A stretch of DNA of 64,000 nucleotides from Ischnura elegans (Eukaryota; Arthropoda; Insecta; Odonata; Coenagrionidae). The DNA lies in NCBI RefSeq assembly GCF_921293095.1, contig NC_060252.1, positions 1,426,001-1,490,000 on the forward strand. Reading direction: 5' to 3'. Below, one piece after another: positions 42,926 through 53,850 of the stretch. The translations under genes were made by a program, and so were the position numbers. Each line of letters begins with the position of its first letter. Positions within the stretch are counted from its first letter, which is position 1. The notes under the pieces were generated by a model. The model was not told the origin of the DNA. It saw only the letters and a list, made by a program, of their open reading frames with translations, and ran no database searches.

Positions 42926-45299
42926 GCATTTTCCCAATCTTCAAATCCGGAAAGAAATATTCTGTAGAATCATACCGTTCTATCTCAATTTTGCCAATTA
43001 TATCAGGGTCATTCCACGTCAAATCACCCAGAAATTTTCAAAATTACACCCACCGACTCGGATTTTGATGAAATTTTTGTCACAAGCTACTATCACCTAT
43101 CTAATGACCCATGTAAAATATTTCCTCTCTCACTCTCATAGTTTGCAAGATATGAGGAGTCAAAGTTTGAGATGTTTGCTCAGAAGTGGCGCTAGTGTGA
43201 GTCAAATTCCAGAGTGCAGGGCACAGGGTAAAAATTCATAACTCAGAAACCACATATGTAATATATTTGAATGAAATTTTGACCCCTTGTCTACCCAAGT
43301 ACATAGCTTCCATAGTAATGTCTTTTATTCCCCTTGCATTGCTATGTTGGCCAAAATGATGTCAACAGTTGTTAATTAACCGATTTTTTTAGCTCAAAAA
43401 CATTACTTCATATTTTCAGAATTATCACCAAAAGGCAGAGCAGTTAACTCATCCAATTTTTTTTAAATTGAAGGTTAATATGTGCTCCAATATACTGTGA
43501 AATAAAAATGGTGGTGTTTTGACTGCCACTATGAGTATTTCAGGTTTTACTTTTTTTCTGCCCCTGTGAGAGGGATTTTGGACACGTACTGTAAGATAAT
43601 AAGTATAAGTGCATCCATACCTTCATGAGGATATATTTGAAATATTGGTCAGTAAATCTAAGACCAAACATGTAGTCTAGTGAATGTGGCTCTTGTTCAT
43701 ACATTTTTTCTAATAGCAATACTTGGCTTGTGGCAGCTTAGGGTAAAAAAATCCAAATGGCTCAGAAATGTGAAATGATGCTTTTTTCCCTGGAATTTAC
43801 CCATTTTTCAAGTGTTTAGTTTATGGAAAAATTGGTATCAAAATACATTAGGCTCTTACTGTGCATTAGAGGATAAATGTAAATACTAATTTCAATAAAA
43901 GTATTTAAATAATACACTTCAATGTGTTTAAGGCATCTCCCGAACATCTCTGAGCCTTTAAAAAGCCTCCTATGCGCACATTTTGGATTTCGAGGTCATC
44001 CAAAAAAGTAGAATCTTATTTTAGTATGCGTGCAAGTCGATGGTGATTCAACTCGATGATAACACCAGATTTGTTGTCATATATCCGCAGCCTTATGCAT
44101 GTCGAATGGAGCCGGGAGAAGTTGCTTACGCGGCACGCTGATCACCTTAACTCTGTCTCGCCTTGTTTCCCGGCAGCTTTTAATGAAATTTGGTTAGACC
44201 TTGAATGACGATTAGCTAAACTTTAAGTTAAGTGAAAAGGTTTAATCTTCAACACAACTGGATTTCATCTGAAAAATTGTCAGTGCCTCTGGAGTTTGGC
44301 AATTTCGTCAGGGTTATGATGTCGAAGTCAACCACCAAGGGATACCTGCCGGATTTTCATATTTTTCCGCACTCATCTATTTTACCGTGAGTATGAGGTG
44401 ATTTTTTTCCAGCATGAGCGATTTATTTAGAGTCATGGACCGTGATAGTTCATCAAAACTCTGATTGTCATTCTCTTTTGACATATAATAGCACCAGATA
44501 AATATCTTTGAATCGACAGCGATATCAACCAGCCGCATGTCGGTATATGGGCTCCGGGATATCTAAATTACGATGTAAAATAATGTTGTTCCGTTAGGGA
44601 AGAATGCTCTCACTCACGATCATGACAGGGGAAACACTTCCTCGGTTCTTTCGCTGTTCCTCTGAGGAAAGTGACCTTGGAATGGATTACAGAAAGAATC
44701 TTCTAGTGAACTGTGCAAATGATATTGGGCCTCTTTTGAAAGTAGAAAGCAGCGGACTGGAAAAATATTGGGCTAACAATGGACTGCCTGTAGAGAGTTG
44801 AGTTGAAATGGGCATAAGCAATCAATTGAAAACATTACGAGGAAACCATCATTGTAGCGGCCCTCGGAGGATAACTCGTGTCATCAGTCGTCACGTACCA
44901 TTGAAGTTCACGAAGTGAAGGATAAGGTAGTTAGAGGTTATCAAGGGATGACTTAGCTCCATTAGATCGGATCTGATACAAAAAATGTCTGGCGTTTGGA
45001 TCAGAAGGGAAGCGAAACATTACGAGAAGACAAATCACCCAACTTGCGAGTTAAAGGTCGCAAAGCTGCGCTCGCGGAAGAAAGCAGTTGAAGAAGCGTT
45101 CCCCCGTAGATTCTATTGACGCTTGGTAAACTTTCATGAGACTCTTCTTGTTGATGAGCAGAAATTCGAAGATTTGGATAATCATTTGCATGAGCCGTCA
45201 TGAAAAAACGTTAAATCGGGCAAAAAAAATCTTGTGCGGAAAAATTTTTACGAACATAAATCCAGAAAATGCAAAATGTGGAAACACTAAATACGGATA
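42926..45299. other. No gene; repeat-like text from about 43010
   Basis: From 43009 the words GGTCATTCCACGTCAAATCA and GATGAAATTTTTGTCACAAG look like an arthropod dispersed repeat, but no partner end is visible. The remainder to 45300 is AT-rich with no recognised protein. Confidence 0.3.
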
Positions 45300-45385
45300 A
45301 TTTTTACATTATCCTAATAGGGAATGAATCGGGACCCCAAAAAATAAAACGTTAAATGAGAAGACGTTAAATCCGGATCCGACTG
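45300..45385 (-). repeat. Orphan Tigger-like terminus
   Basis: Ends GTTAAATCCGGATCCGACTG followed by TA; reversed it begins CAGTCGGATCCGGATTTAAC, matching the CAGT plus TTTAACG theme of the other TA-flanked elements here. The left partner was not found. Confidence 0.4.
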
Positions 45386-46520
45386 TATTTGTTCATTTAC
45401 GCTAAAAAATATGTTTTGATTTACAGATAACAGCTAATTTATTCATTTCATTGCTTTTCCCTAGCACACATCCTTCAAAAATCCTAGATAAATCTCTTTT
45501 TTGCCATGTAAAAATGGAGGTAATATATTTAAAGACATTATGTGCATGAGGAAATTTTGTTTTTTTTTTCACAGTAAACTAAAATTTACAATTTATTTGA
45601 CGACACTCCAAGAATTTATTCACCGCAAAACATTGCCTTTGATAACTAACCAGATTTTAAAGCCCTAAATTTTAAGTTTGGAAAAACAAATACTTTTGAA
45701 GATTCGGGTGCTAAAATAACAAATGAAAATAAACAAGATGATGAAATTCTATAAAGATCTGCATCAGCTCAACGATGCTTATGGAGTCTATCAAAATTCC
45801 TAGGAAGTAAGACCATTGATCACCAGAATGAGGTACCGGATGTAATAATAATAAAAATAATACTTCATTATATGTGTGTATCTTGACAAAACTCATGGAT
45901 AAAACATTCATGAGTTCCGTCAAGATAGAAATAGAATATAGATGGGTCAGTTCCCATACCCGGTTCTCGGCTCTGCCGGTTCTCGGCTCTGCCGGTTCTT
46001 GGCCTTTGGAACCAGTATCGAGAACCGATCGCGTACAGTCGGTTATTTGGAATCGGCTCGGAACAGTGGCAAGGATTTGAATTTTGCACCCAATGGTCTG
46101 CAGTGTATTCAAGGCCAAAAAGAGAAAACAAAAAAAGATTTAAAAAACGTTTGGATCGCATGTCGCCTACAATTGTTTCTTTTGAGAGTTGCTTGCTAGC
46201 ACGTGCATTTAAGGGATCGTCAGTTTGTCACTCTCGCCGACATTGTAACATTTCTGAAGCTGCCGCTTTCAAACGAGCTGACTTTTCGTGTGCCGCCGTT
46301 CAATCCAGCCCGGCAATGCGTCGTCAATGGCGTGAAATACAGACAATGCTACATCAATGCTGTTTTCAGATGAAACGAGTTTTTGCTGGCTGCCGTACAC
46401 GAGAAATTCAGATGGCTTTCAGACGAGACGCCGTGAGCAGTGCATATTCTCTACCTAATGGCAGCCAGCAGAAAATCATTTCGTCTGAAAGCGGTCTTAC
46501 GATTATATTATGTACATATA
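45386..46520. other. No gene; short GGTTCTCGGCTCTGCC iterations
   Basis: At 45945-46010 a GATGGGTCAGTTCCC word is followed by tandem copies of GGTTCTCGGCTCTGCC, a hAT-tip-like layout. Open frames on both strands across 45900-46570 show no known protein. Confidence 0.3.
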
Positions 46521-46680
46521 CAGTAGTTCTTCGATATACGATCAAGATGCGTTCTGAATGCTCGTTCGTAAGTTGATAAACCTATACAAGGAATCGAAGT
46601 GTGTTTAGCCTGTAGAATGCAACACTGCATTGCAATTTTACGATAACTCAAGACCGCACAGTTTATCCATGGTGTCACTG
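46521..46680. mobile_element. Small pogo-type MITE candidate
   Basis: Begins CAGTAGTTCTTCGATATACG and ends GGTGTCACTG, with TA at 46519-46520 and 46681-46682. The inverted match is only CAGT, so the call rests mainly on the TA flanks and the CAGT tips. Confidence 0.35.
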
Positions 46681-46688
46681 TACCGGTT

Positions 46689-46733
46689 GAGTCGAGTACC
46701 AACTACTCGAGTCGAGTAGTTGGTACTCGACTC
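46689..46733. repeat. Perfect 45-bp palindrome
   Basis: Two 22-bp arms, GAGTCGAGTACCAACTACTC plus GA and its exact complement, around a single central G. Further GAGTCGAGTAG words follow at 46760-46780. Possibly a subterminal repeat of a decayed element. Confidence 0.75.
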
Positions 46734-46780
46734 GAGCGTTTCGAGTAGCATTACAAATGTCGAGTCGAGTAGTTAAGGTT

Positions 46781-47559
46781 ACAGAGCTTTCGAGGCTAGT
46801 AGGTCCAGCAATCTGCCGACAGGAAGTGCTATCATGAAACTCATGTAGTAATACAGTTTTTAAAGCCGATAAGTCATTCTAATGCCTTGGCCTGGTAGAT
46901 TCAGCTTGCTGTATACTCTATAGTTGTCGAAGTGGGCGCCGAATACCTTTACGCCAGCCGCTGCGGCCGATCGTCTTCTGACCCGGCGCACACCGGTCCA
47001 AAATTGGAAAAAGCTGGTATAAAGTTCAAAATGACCTTTTTGGGAGTAGAGACTTGAAACTTAGCGTAAATACTCAAATATCATTACCAGATATAGATTT
47101 ATATGCCACTTTACAAAAATACGACCCTTTAGTGATGATACAGTGGCCCAAACACGACCAACTTTTCAAAACCATGTGCGATCTCGTTAATCCTTTGAGT
47201 TTCGAGTTTTATGGAATAAAAACACAATATTCCTTCGATCTGGTGCTTTGCCTATACTTCCAATGACTTTAGAAGATTTTGGCTCTCATCTGTCTGGTTT
47301 TACAACGCAAAATGGCCAACCCGTTTTTCACGTGAAATTTGACATAAAGTAGACATTATCTTTCGTTTACGTAAAATATAAAATTCTCGTCTGAATGGCT
47401 TCAATCCATATTGCCAATGCGTCTCAACATTCAGTTCTTCAAGGATAATCGAGCATAGGAATCTTACTTCCGGGGCATGGGAGACATTTTTGGTCTGATA
47501 TACCAAATGTATTATTGTGTGAAGTATTGTAAGATGGCCATCCATTCCAGATTATTGAA
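46781..47559. other. No gene recognised
   Basis: Probably includes the decayed 5' part of the piggyBac copy that becomes recognisable at 47560, but I could not align it. Confidence 0.3.
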
Positions 47560-48300
47560 AAAGGTAGGAAAATATCTTCGATTTTTCCCTCCTTCACAGC
47601 ACTTTTTCCTGAGACCGATTTCAACTAATTTTCCGTTGCATGCATTTTGGCAGGAACCCTGGAATAGATGATCGGATACAAAGAGACCTCTTTCATAAAA
47701 TTCGACCCCTTTTGAATTCATTCACTCACAGAATCAAAGATATTTACTATCCGGGTAAAGAATTCTGCTTCACGAGTCCATGTTGCTTTGGCGTCACAAA
47801 CACGGCATAACATTACATATGCTTTCTGAGCCTAATGGCCTCGTGCAAGATGCTATAATTTACACTGGGGCGAAGGATCCTGATGTTGGAGGCAGGGGAC
47901 ATGCAAACAAAGTCGTGCGAAAATTAATCTATAGATTTATAGATTTCTCCTCCGTGGGCACAGTTTATACAGTCGTGTAGCTACGATTTTGAAATGGGGG
48001 GTTTTTGCCGGAGATTTTGGGGCCCTTTTGGATGGTGCGGGGGCCATTTTACCCGTTTTTGGCGCCTCACCGGGGTTTGTAACCCATAACCCCCCTCCCG
48101 TGGCTACCCTACTGAGTTTATACATGGAAAATTATAATTATCTTTTCAAATATCTATTGAGTTACTCAACAAAGACACACCACTGAAAATCTAAGGGCAA
48201 ACAGAAGAAATAATCCTCCTCACGTTCCAAGAAAGACTAAAAAGTGGCGAATCAGTATACCTCTGATGGTGTATGATGTGCAGAAGTTCCACGGGTGTGT
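47560..48300 (+). pseudogene. piggyBac transposase pseudogene, split by a hAT MITE
   Basis: Readings in two frames: DRFQLIFRCMHFG after a stop, HKIRPLLNSFTHRIKDIYYP, then ESMLLWRHKHGITLHMLSEP, NGLVQDAIIYTGAKDPDVGG and GHANKVVRKLI. After the MITE (47970-48114) it resumes LYMENY, then NLRANRRNNPPHVPRKTKK. These follow the piggyBac order (RF.L.LR, KIRPLLD, YYPGEE, ESM..W+GR, H+.GIKLYML.E..GL, GGxGH, SLYMDNFY, TGTLRxNRK). A frameshift between YYPGKEFC and ESMLLW and several stops make it inactive. A candidate right terminus with TTAA is at 48829-48842. Confidence 0.75.
47970..48114. mobile_element. hAT MITE, 145 bp, with perfect 8-bp target duplication
   Basis: Ends CAGTCGTGTAGCTACG and, reversed, CAGTAGGGTAGCCACG. 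The flanks are AGTTTATA on both sides (47962-47969 and 48115-48122). Removing the insert and one duplication restores the piggyBac motif HSLYMENY across the site, which confirms both calls. Confidence 0.88.
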
Positions 48301-48819
48301 TTGAACCCTTTTTTCAAAGAATTTCACAATTATTAGTTAATTTTTGCAGCATTAACGCAAAAGAAAATGTCAAAAAAATAAAATAACTTTCATATGTTTG
48401 CATGCAAATCTAAGTTACTAGTAAATTTAAAAATTTAGAAATGTAAAAATTAAAATTCGAAAACTTTTATTTACCCAAAATTTGATGCATGGATAGTGGA
48501 TGACATCTGAAAAAATATTAGTCTTATTTTATAATTCAATTCCGCCATCATTTCAGAAATTGTTTAAAACTTCTTAGTTTCTACGTAAAAATATGTTGTC
48601 TGTCGTTCCTAATGTTTGTGTAACGGGTTGCATAAATGTCCGGAGCATTTATCATATGGGTGCGGATGGCATCACTATGATGCCATAAACAAATTGTTTA
48701 ATAAATAGTCAAATGAATATAAAAATCCTTTTATTATTGAAAATGTTTTCATATTTTCGAAAAACAAAGTGAATGCAGTGAAAAAAAATTCTCCGCCAAC
48801 GTGAAACAACTCTGAGAAA

Positions 48820-48842
48820 ATGTTCCGCAATGAAAGGGTTAA
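48820..48842 (+). repeat. Candidate piggyBac right terminus
   Basis: CCGCAATGAAAGGG followed by TTAA; reversed it begins TTAACCCTTTCATTGCGG, a typical piggyBac end with its TTAA target. The left end was not found. Confidence 0.45.
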
Positions 48843-49640
48843 GAGAGAGAAAAATGAACTGTTTCCGTGAAAGGCAACAACCGATACCCTTTTTCCCTTT
48901 CCACATTCGCCGAGGCGAGTCGCGCGGAAGGGGGAGTTTTCACACCACAAGGCTCTTTTAACCTTTTTTATTACTTTGTCCGACCGATGTGATATTCATT
49001 TGTAGCGTTTAGTTTCTTTCTTGAAGGGAAAAAAGGAAGAGATTTTAAGGTTGATTAAATGACGTGAGAAGTATAGAATTTTTTTGGCTCTACAAAATAA
49101 AGTTTAGTTCTTTAGTTCGTTCGCTTCGTCCACTTGAATTCCATGAAGATTCAAGATCCTAAAAAATCGTTGATATAATTTTTAATAAAAATTCCAAAGT
49201 CTCCGAAATCTTGCAATTTTGGTAGGAAAGTACTTGCTCAGTCACAAAAGTGTGTAGCAAAAGGCAATTTTATGCAGCAGCAATACTGTAACATGGAGAC
49301 GTCAAAACCTGCTGGCTGAGCATGTAGAATAATTGGTTTTTCTGCTTGAGAATTTGAAAGGGCCAAATATTACATGATTTATATACGTTGTATACAATCT
49401 TTATTACAGCTATGAGAATTTCTGTACTCATGGCTCTCCCTTGTAGTTTGGATACATATATATGGTCGACATATTATGAGTGCCAATATTCTAAAGTAAT
49501 ACCTATCATGTAACACCACTTTTCAGGTATGTTCTGTTTTGAAATATAGCTATTATATTTTAATTACATAGTGATGATATGAAAGATGCTTTTGTCAACT
49601 GATTCTTTCACAGAGTAACATTTTTTTAAGTGGTTGTCTA
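48843..49640. other. No gene recognised
   Basis: AT-rich, no coding or repeat signature that I can support. Confidence 0.35.
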
Positions 49641-49654
49641 GTTGACTATTTTTC

Positions 49655-49768
49655 TTGGAGCCTATGGCATCAGAATCGATGGAATCGGTATCGGTAGAAC
49701 CGGAATCGAAATGTCAGAATCGGAATCGGGATCGGAATCGATAAAATTTTGGAATCGACCCATCACTA
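49655..49768 (-). repeat. hAT-like terminus with GGAATCG iterations
   Basis: Reversed, it begins TAGTGATGGGTCGATTCC and continues with many GATTCCGAT words, a common hAT tip with subterminal iteration. No partner identified. Confidence 0.45.
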
Positions 49769-49809
49769 GTTATTTCCTTCATCAAAGAAAACGAAAGGCA
49801 TTCATATTA

Positions 49810-49900
49810 CAGGGTTCCCACTCTGACTAAATTATAAAATTCACGGTTTTTTCCAGGTTTTCACGGTCCAAATTCCGTGAAATTCACGGTCTGTTTGATA
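49810..49900 (+). repeat. hAT-like left terminus CAGGGTTCCCACTC
   Basis: CAGGGTTCCCACTCTGAC followed by AAATTCACGG, TTTTCACGG and TTCACGGTC iterations. Typical of arthropod hAT tips. No matching right end in the window. Confidence 0.45.
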
Positions 49901-50394
49901 AGCCATTTCAGGCAGAAATATTGATCTCATATAAATCACTGGCCGCACGTTAACTTAAAATATAGCAAAAGCGATAAATGCCGGGAATGCAAAACGCAGC
50001 AATGAAAGTGCACTTATGACGTCGCCTATCGTTAGCAAAATTTAGGGCCGGCTAAAGGTTGTGGGTGAGAAAATGGAGGGTGATAGAGAAGTGAAGAGGT
50101 GTCTGATTTCTCGCCAGGGTTAATGATCACTTTGGTTAACGGTCGTCCAATCACAGCCTTAAGGTCTGTGTATCATCATGACATACAGACCATTATCATT
50201 GTGTCAATGTATCAATGTGATCATTAAACATGGAGAATGAATCAATGATTGATTGCCCTATATTCTGATTATTGGCATAGTGCGACAAATGGCGAGGAGG
50301 ACTTCATTGCGCTAGTAGATTTACTGATAAAATTTGTGTGCTTAGAAAATGAATACGGAAGCAACTCGGAAGTTGCATGCCTGTTCATATGATA

Positions 50395-51011
50395 TACGAG
50401 GGTTGTACCAAAAGTAAGGATCCCAATGAGCTACAATGTTGAGCGAAGGTGCTAGATAAATCCCACAACATTGCCGTGCGCAGTGGTTCCCCTACTCCCC
50501 GAGTCCGCCAGTCCGGGATTCACTTTGTCGCTTATTATTGGCTTAGCAACCGTCAACAATGAAAGTGATGATCCCCGTTCCCGCCAAGTGTGAGGATCGA
50601 GCAGTAATCCGATTTCTCCTAACAAGGAAGTTACCGCCATTGGAGATTCATCAGCAACTGACTGACGTTTATGGTGAAGAGTCCATGTCCATTGAGCACG
50701 TCAGAAAATATTGCTGGGCTTTTGCTGAGGGCCACACGGAAGTGAAGCCACGATGAAGAACAGAGTGGAAGACCGACAGTTTTGGATTGCCCAGAAGATC
50801 AACAGTGAGCTGCTCATAGATCGGAGGGTCACTGTCCGTGAATTTGTTGAACGCATTTCGGAAGCTTCTCACGGCACAATTGAAAGAACTTTTACACAAA
50901 CGTTGGGATTTCGCAAGATGTGTGCTTGCTGGGTCTCCCGCATGCTGACTGACGGACTCATGGAGCAACACCTTGACACTGCTCGCAAAGGGCATAGCCG
51001 AGTAAGAGATT
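50395..51011 (+). mobile_element. Truncated mariner element
   Basis: Starts TACGAGGGTTGTACCAAAAG after a TA (50393-50394). The transposase reading begins 164 bp later. The copy is cut at 51011 by the inserted foldback element at 51012, and no continuation was recognised on the other side. Confidence 0.65.
50559..51000 (+). pseudogene. Mariner transposase, N-terminal part
   Basis: ATG 50559 gives KCEDRAVIRFLLTRK, then EIHQQLTDVYGEESMSIEHV and WAFAEGHTEV (first helix-turn-helix). After a shift come RPTVLD, then INSELLIDRRVTVREFVERI, SHGTIERTFTQTLGFRKMCA and CWVSRMLTD (second helix-turn-helix, and the position equivalent to the WVPHxL motif). The catalytic DDD domain is absent. Frameshift near 50755. 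Confidence 0.7.
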
Positions 51012-51880
51012 GGGTATTATTTTACAAGAGGTACAATCCGGATTTCGCCTTCAAACCTTCACTTTCCTGTAGTATTTTTGCCTCCTGATTAACGTGGTGA
51101 CATTCATTTCTGGCGGAAATTAATAGTTTTCGAGATATTTTAACTTTTATGGATAGCGATTTTCGGGTTCTGCGCATGCGCCGCCATTTACGATCTTCAC
51201 TTACTCACCCTTTACTTTACGCACTTCACCTTCTGCGCATGCGCAAACATTACCATGCCGCCAAATTTAAAGTTTACCCACTGAGGAAGACCTGCCTGGG
51301 ACATCTGGGCAACCATAAGCACTGGAAGGTAAGCACATTTTACCCACTTCTACCTCCCACCCTACCAACTGGACCAGCTCGAAGGATATTTTTTTCTAGT
51401 TGACCAACTCGTACATGTGCCCGGAAAGTGATTTACCCACTTTACCAACTAGACCAGCTCGAAGGATATTTTTTTCTAGTTGACCAACTCGTACATGTGC
51501 CCGGAAAGTGATTTACCCACTTTACCAACTGGACCAGCTCGAAGGATATTTTTTTCTAGTTGACCAGCCCGTACATGTGCCCAGAAAGTGATTTATCCAC
51601 TTCTACCTCCCACTTTGTTATGTATTGGACCATCACTAAGGATATTTTTCTCTTGTTTACAATTTCAAACATGTTCCGTGAAACTCATTTACCGCCATTC
51701 CAATATGGCCGCGCATGCGCAGAACCCGAAAATCGCTATCCATAAAAGTTAAAATATCTCGAAAACTATTAATTTCCGCCAGGAATGAATGTCACCACGT
51801 TAATCAGGAGGCAAAAATACTACAGGAAAGTGAAGGTTTGAAGGCGAAATCCGGATTGTACCTCTTGTAAAAATTTACCC
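51012..51880. mobile_element. Foldback element with about 175-bp inverted repeats
   Basis: The arms 51012-51187 and 51711-51880 are almost exact reverse complements; shared text includes TTTACAAGAGGTACAATCC and GATAGCGATTTTCGGGTTCT. GGGTA opens and closes it, and TT lies outside both ends. The centre contains three copies of an 80-bp tandem repeat (51364-51603; ACCAGCTCGAAGGATATTTT). No coding capacity. It interrupts the mariner copy. Confidence 0.75.
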
Positions 51881-52759
51881 TTTTGGCAATAGTAGCCTCC
51901 TTTCCACCCAGGGACACAGCAACGCCGGTCAGGCCCCATTGCTAAAGCCGAATAAAACTGAATCTACGACTCTCACTACAAAAATTACTGCAAAAATCCG
52001 ATTAAAGACGGAGCGCGTCGCCCCACTTCCAGTAAGTTTAATGGCGAAAATTACACTGACACAGATCCTATTGCCTAGTGGCGCCGCTATGCGGCCAATG
52101 TTGGCGATCGAATAAAATGCGCGCCAAACGGCAACAGATGAAAGGCTTCCCATTGGCCCATCTGGAGACTCCTGTAATGGAGTCCCCTTGATCATCGCTC
52201 TACTGTGCTTGAGGAAGCGATAAATATAATTGATGAATTAATGTAGCATAGAAAAAATCTGTCGCATCGATTTAAGGAAGTATTTAGCAGGTGATGGTAG
52301 GAGATATTGAAATTTTTTTACAAATCTTTTGCTTGTCAGATGATTGCGGATTCAATGTTTGTAACATATCCACACAAAGATAGGATTTTTGATAACTTTC
52401 TTTGAATGATCACTTAATGAGTTGCATGGAAAGCAATGATGAGTAATTCATCGAGTCTCGTCAGAAACTTGTATATGTTATTAAGTAGTGTGGATGAACC
52501 GCCGTGAGTGAAAATATGCGTTTTTCTCTTATAATCATGAGTGGTGCAATGAACCGGAATTTAACTGTGTCCGGCTTTCATCATCTCAAATTATCTTATG
52601 CTTATATCTAGTTTTATATAAAAAAATCATTGAGGTATGTATATTTATCTCCTATATTTTCCAGCCAAGTCATTAGATGTATTTCTCGTTCAGAAATGCC
52701 TTAAATTGAAAATGAAATGACAGTAATTTAGTTGCTATTTTCTTATTTATTAATTTTAG
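51881..52759. other. No gene recognised
   Basis: Mixed composition, no recognised protein or repeat. May contain a missing upstream part of the THAP-like exon that follows. Confidence 0.3.
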
Positions 52760-52831
52760 GTGTGTGAGCTGCACTTCACATCGAGTGATATCAGAAAAGA
52801 ATCTGTGGCCTTGCACGAGGAGATGGGGTGA
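52760..52831 (+). pseudogene. THAP-domain exon fragment
   Basis: An acceptor (TTAATTTTAG) precedes the frame VCELHFTSSDIRKESVALHE, EMG, stop. C-x2-H-F followed by an acidic-Ile word is the C-terminal half of a THAP zinc finger (CxxHFxxxD). The upstream half with the CxxC pair was not found, and the frame stops after 23 codons. Probably a relic of a host THAP gene or a P-like transposon. Confidence 0.4.
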
Positions 52832-52866
52832 TAATTCGTGTTGAATTCACTGCCTTGACTGCTGGC

Positions 52867-53848
52867 CTAATCCTTTGTATCCAAAAGGGTTTCTCTAAGT
52901 GAAGCTATCATCAGCTGAGGTCCTGCGTGTAGTAGTCTCTGGTGCTCATATTCAATCAGCAATTTTGTGATATGATGCCTTGGTGGAAGTATCATAGGAT
53001 GTTTAGAATTGTATGGTAATTCTGCAGCGTGCAATCTCCCTCCTACTCTCAATATGTCTTCACCATCTAGAAAAGGAAGTAGCTGCTTGAGTTTACTCTT
53101 ACCATTTACAACGCTGTTTTCCTTTAATGAAGTCATATCAGATGAATATGATTCAACTTGTGCAATTTTGACAAGTTTTCTTGTTGCTGCCTTCAACTCA
53201 TGCGGGGTCAGTGATGCAGAGGAATGCTGTTTTTTCCGTTGACAATTGGAAACAAATCGCAGCAGGTAGGCTGTTACCCTCTGTAATTTGGTAAAGGTCG
53301 AATAATTATGAATGAATAGCCTTTCAACCTTGCATGCATTTAAACAAATGATTGCATTTCTCTCATCGGGAATATCATCAAAGCACTCTTCCTTACGTCC
53401 TTGCGGCCAATTACTTGGATCTTGTTTCAGCCAATCTGGACCCGCCCACCATAAGGAACACTCACGTAGCATTTCGGCAGATATTCCGCGGGAAATAAGA
53501 TCAGCAGGGTTGTCTTGAGATGGTACATGCTTCCAGTCTTTTGTACTGCTCTGTATCTCAGCCACTCGGTTGGCAACAAATGTTTTCCATTTCGTCGGAC
53601 ATCCAGACACCCATGCCAAGGTTACTGTTGAATCTGTCCATAGATGTACGCTGTCAATTTTATGAATATGAGCGTTTTCTGCAGTTTCTTCATTAATCTT
53701 GATAGTAGTAATGCTCCACATAGTTCCAATCTTGGGAGAGTTATTTGTTTAATGGGCGCTACCCTTGACTTTGAGCACAACAAATGCACTGTGTGTTCAT
53801 TGTTTTGATTGGTAGATCGGATGTAAATACATGCCCCATAAGCTCTCT
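52867..53848 (-). pseudogene. BEL/Pao pol fragment: RNase H and integrase zinc-binding region
   Basis: Minus strand. From 53848 the frame reads GERAYGACIYIRS, then TLPRLELCGALLLSRLM. After a frameshift near 53665 comes KIDSVHLWTDSTVTLAWV, then KTFVANRVAEIQ, VPSQDNPADLISRG and WWAGPDWL. Further on, PFLDGEDILRVGGRLHAAEL and H(H)ITKLLIEYEHQRLLHAGP form the integrase H2C2-type zinc-binding part. The sequence stops at 52867, before the integrase catalytic core. It is the continuation of the reverse transcriptase at 55839-56440, separated by element C. Confidence 0.82.
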
Positions 53849-53850
53849 CA

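Noticed and set aside
46103-46576. 157-codon plus-strand frame
   Set aside because: Low-complexity and Arg/Cys-rich, no family, overlaps a frame on the other strand and runs into a MITE candidate.
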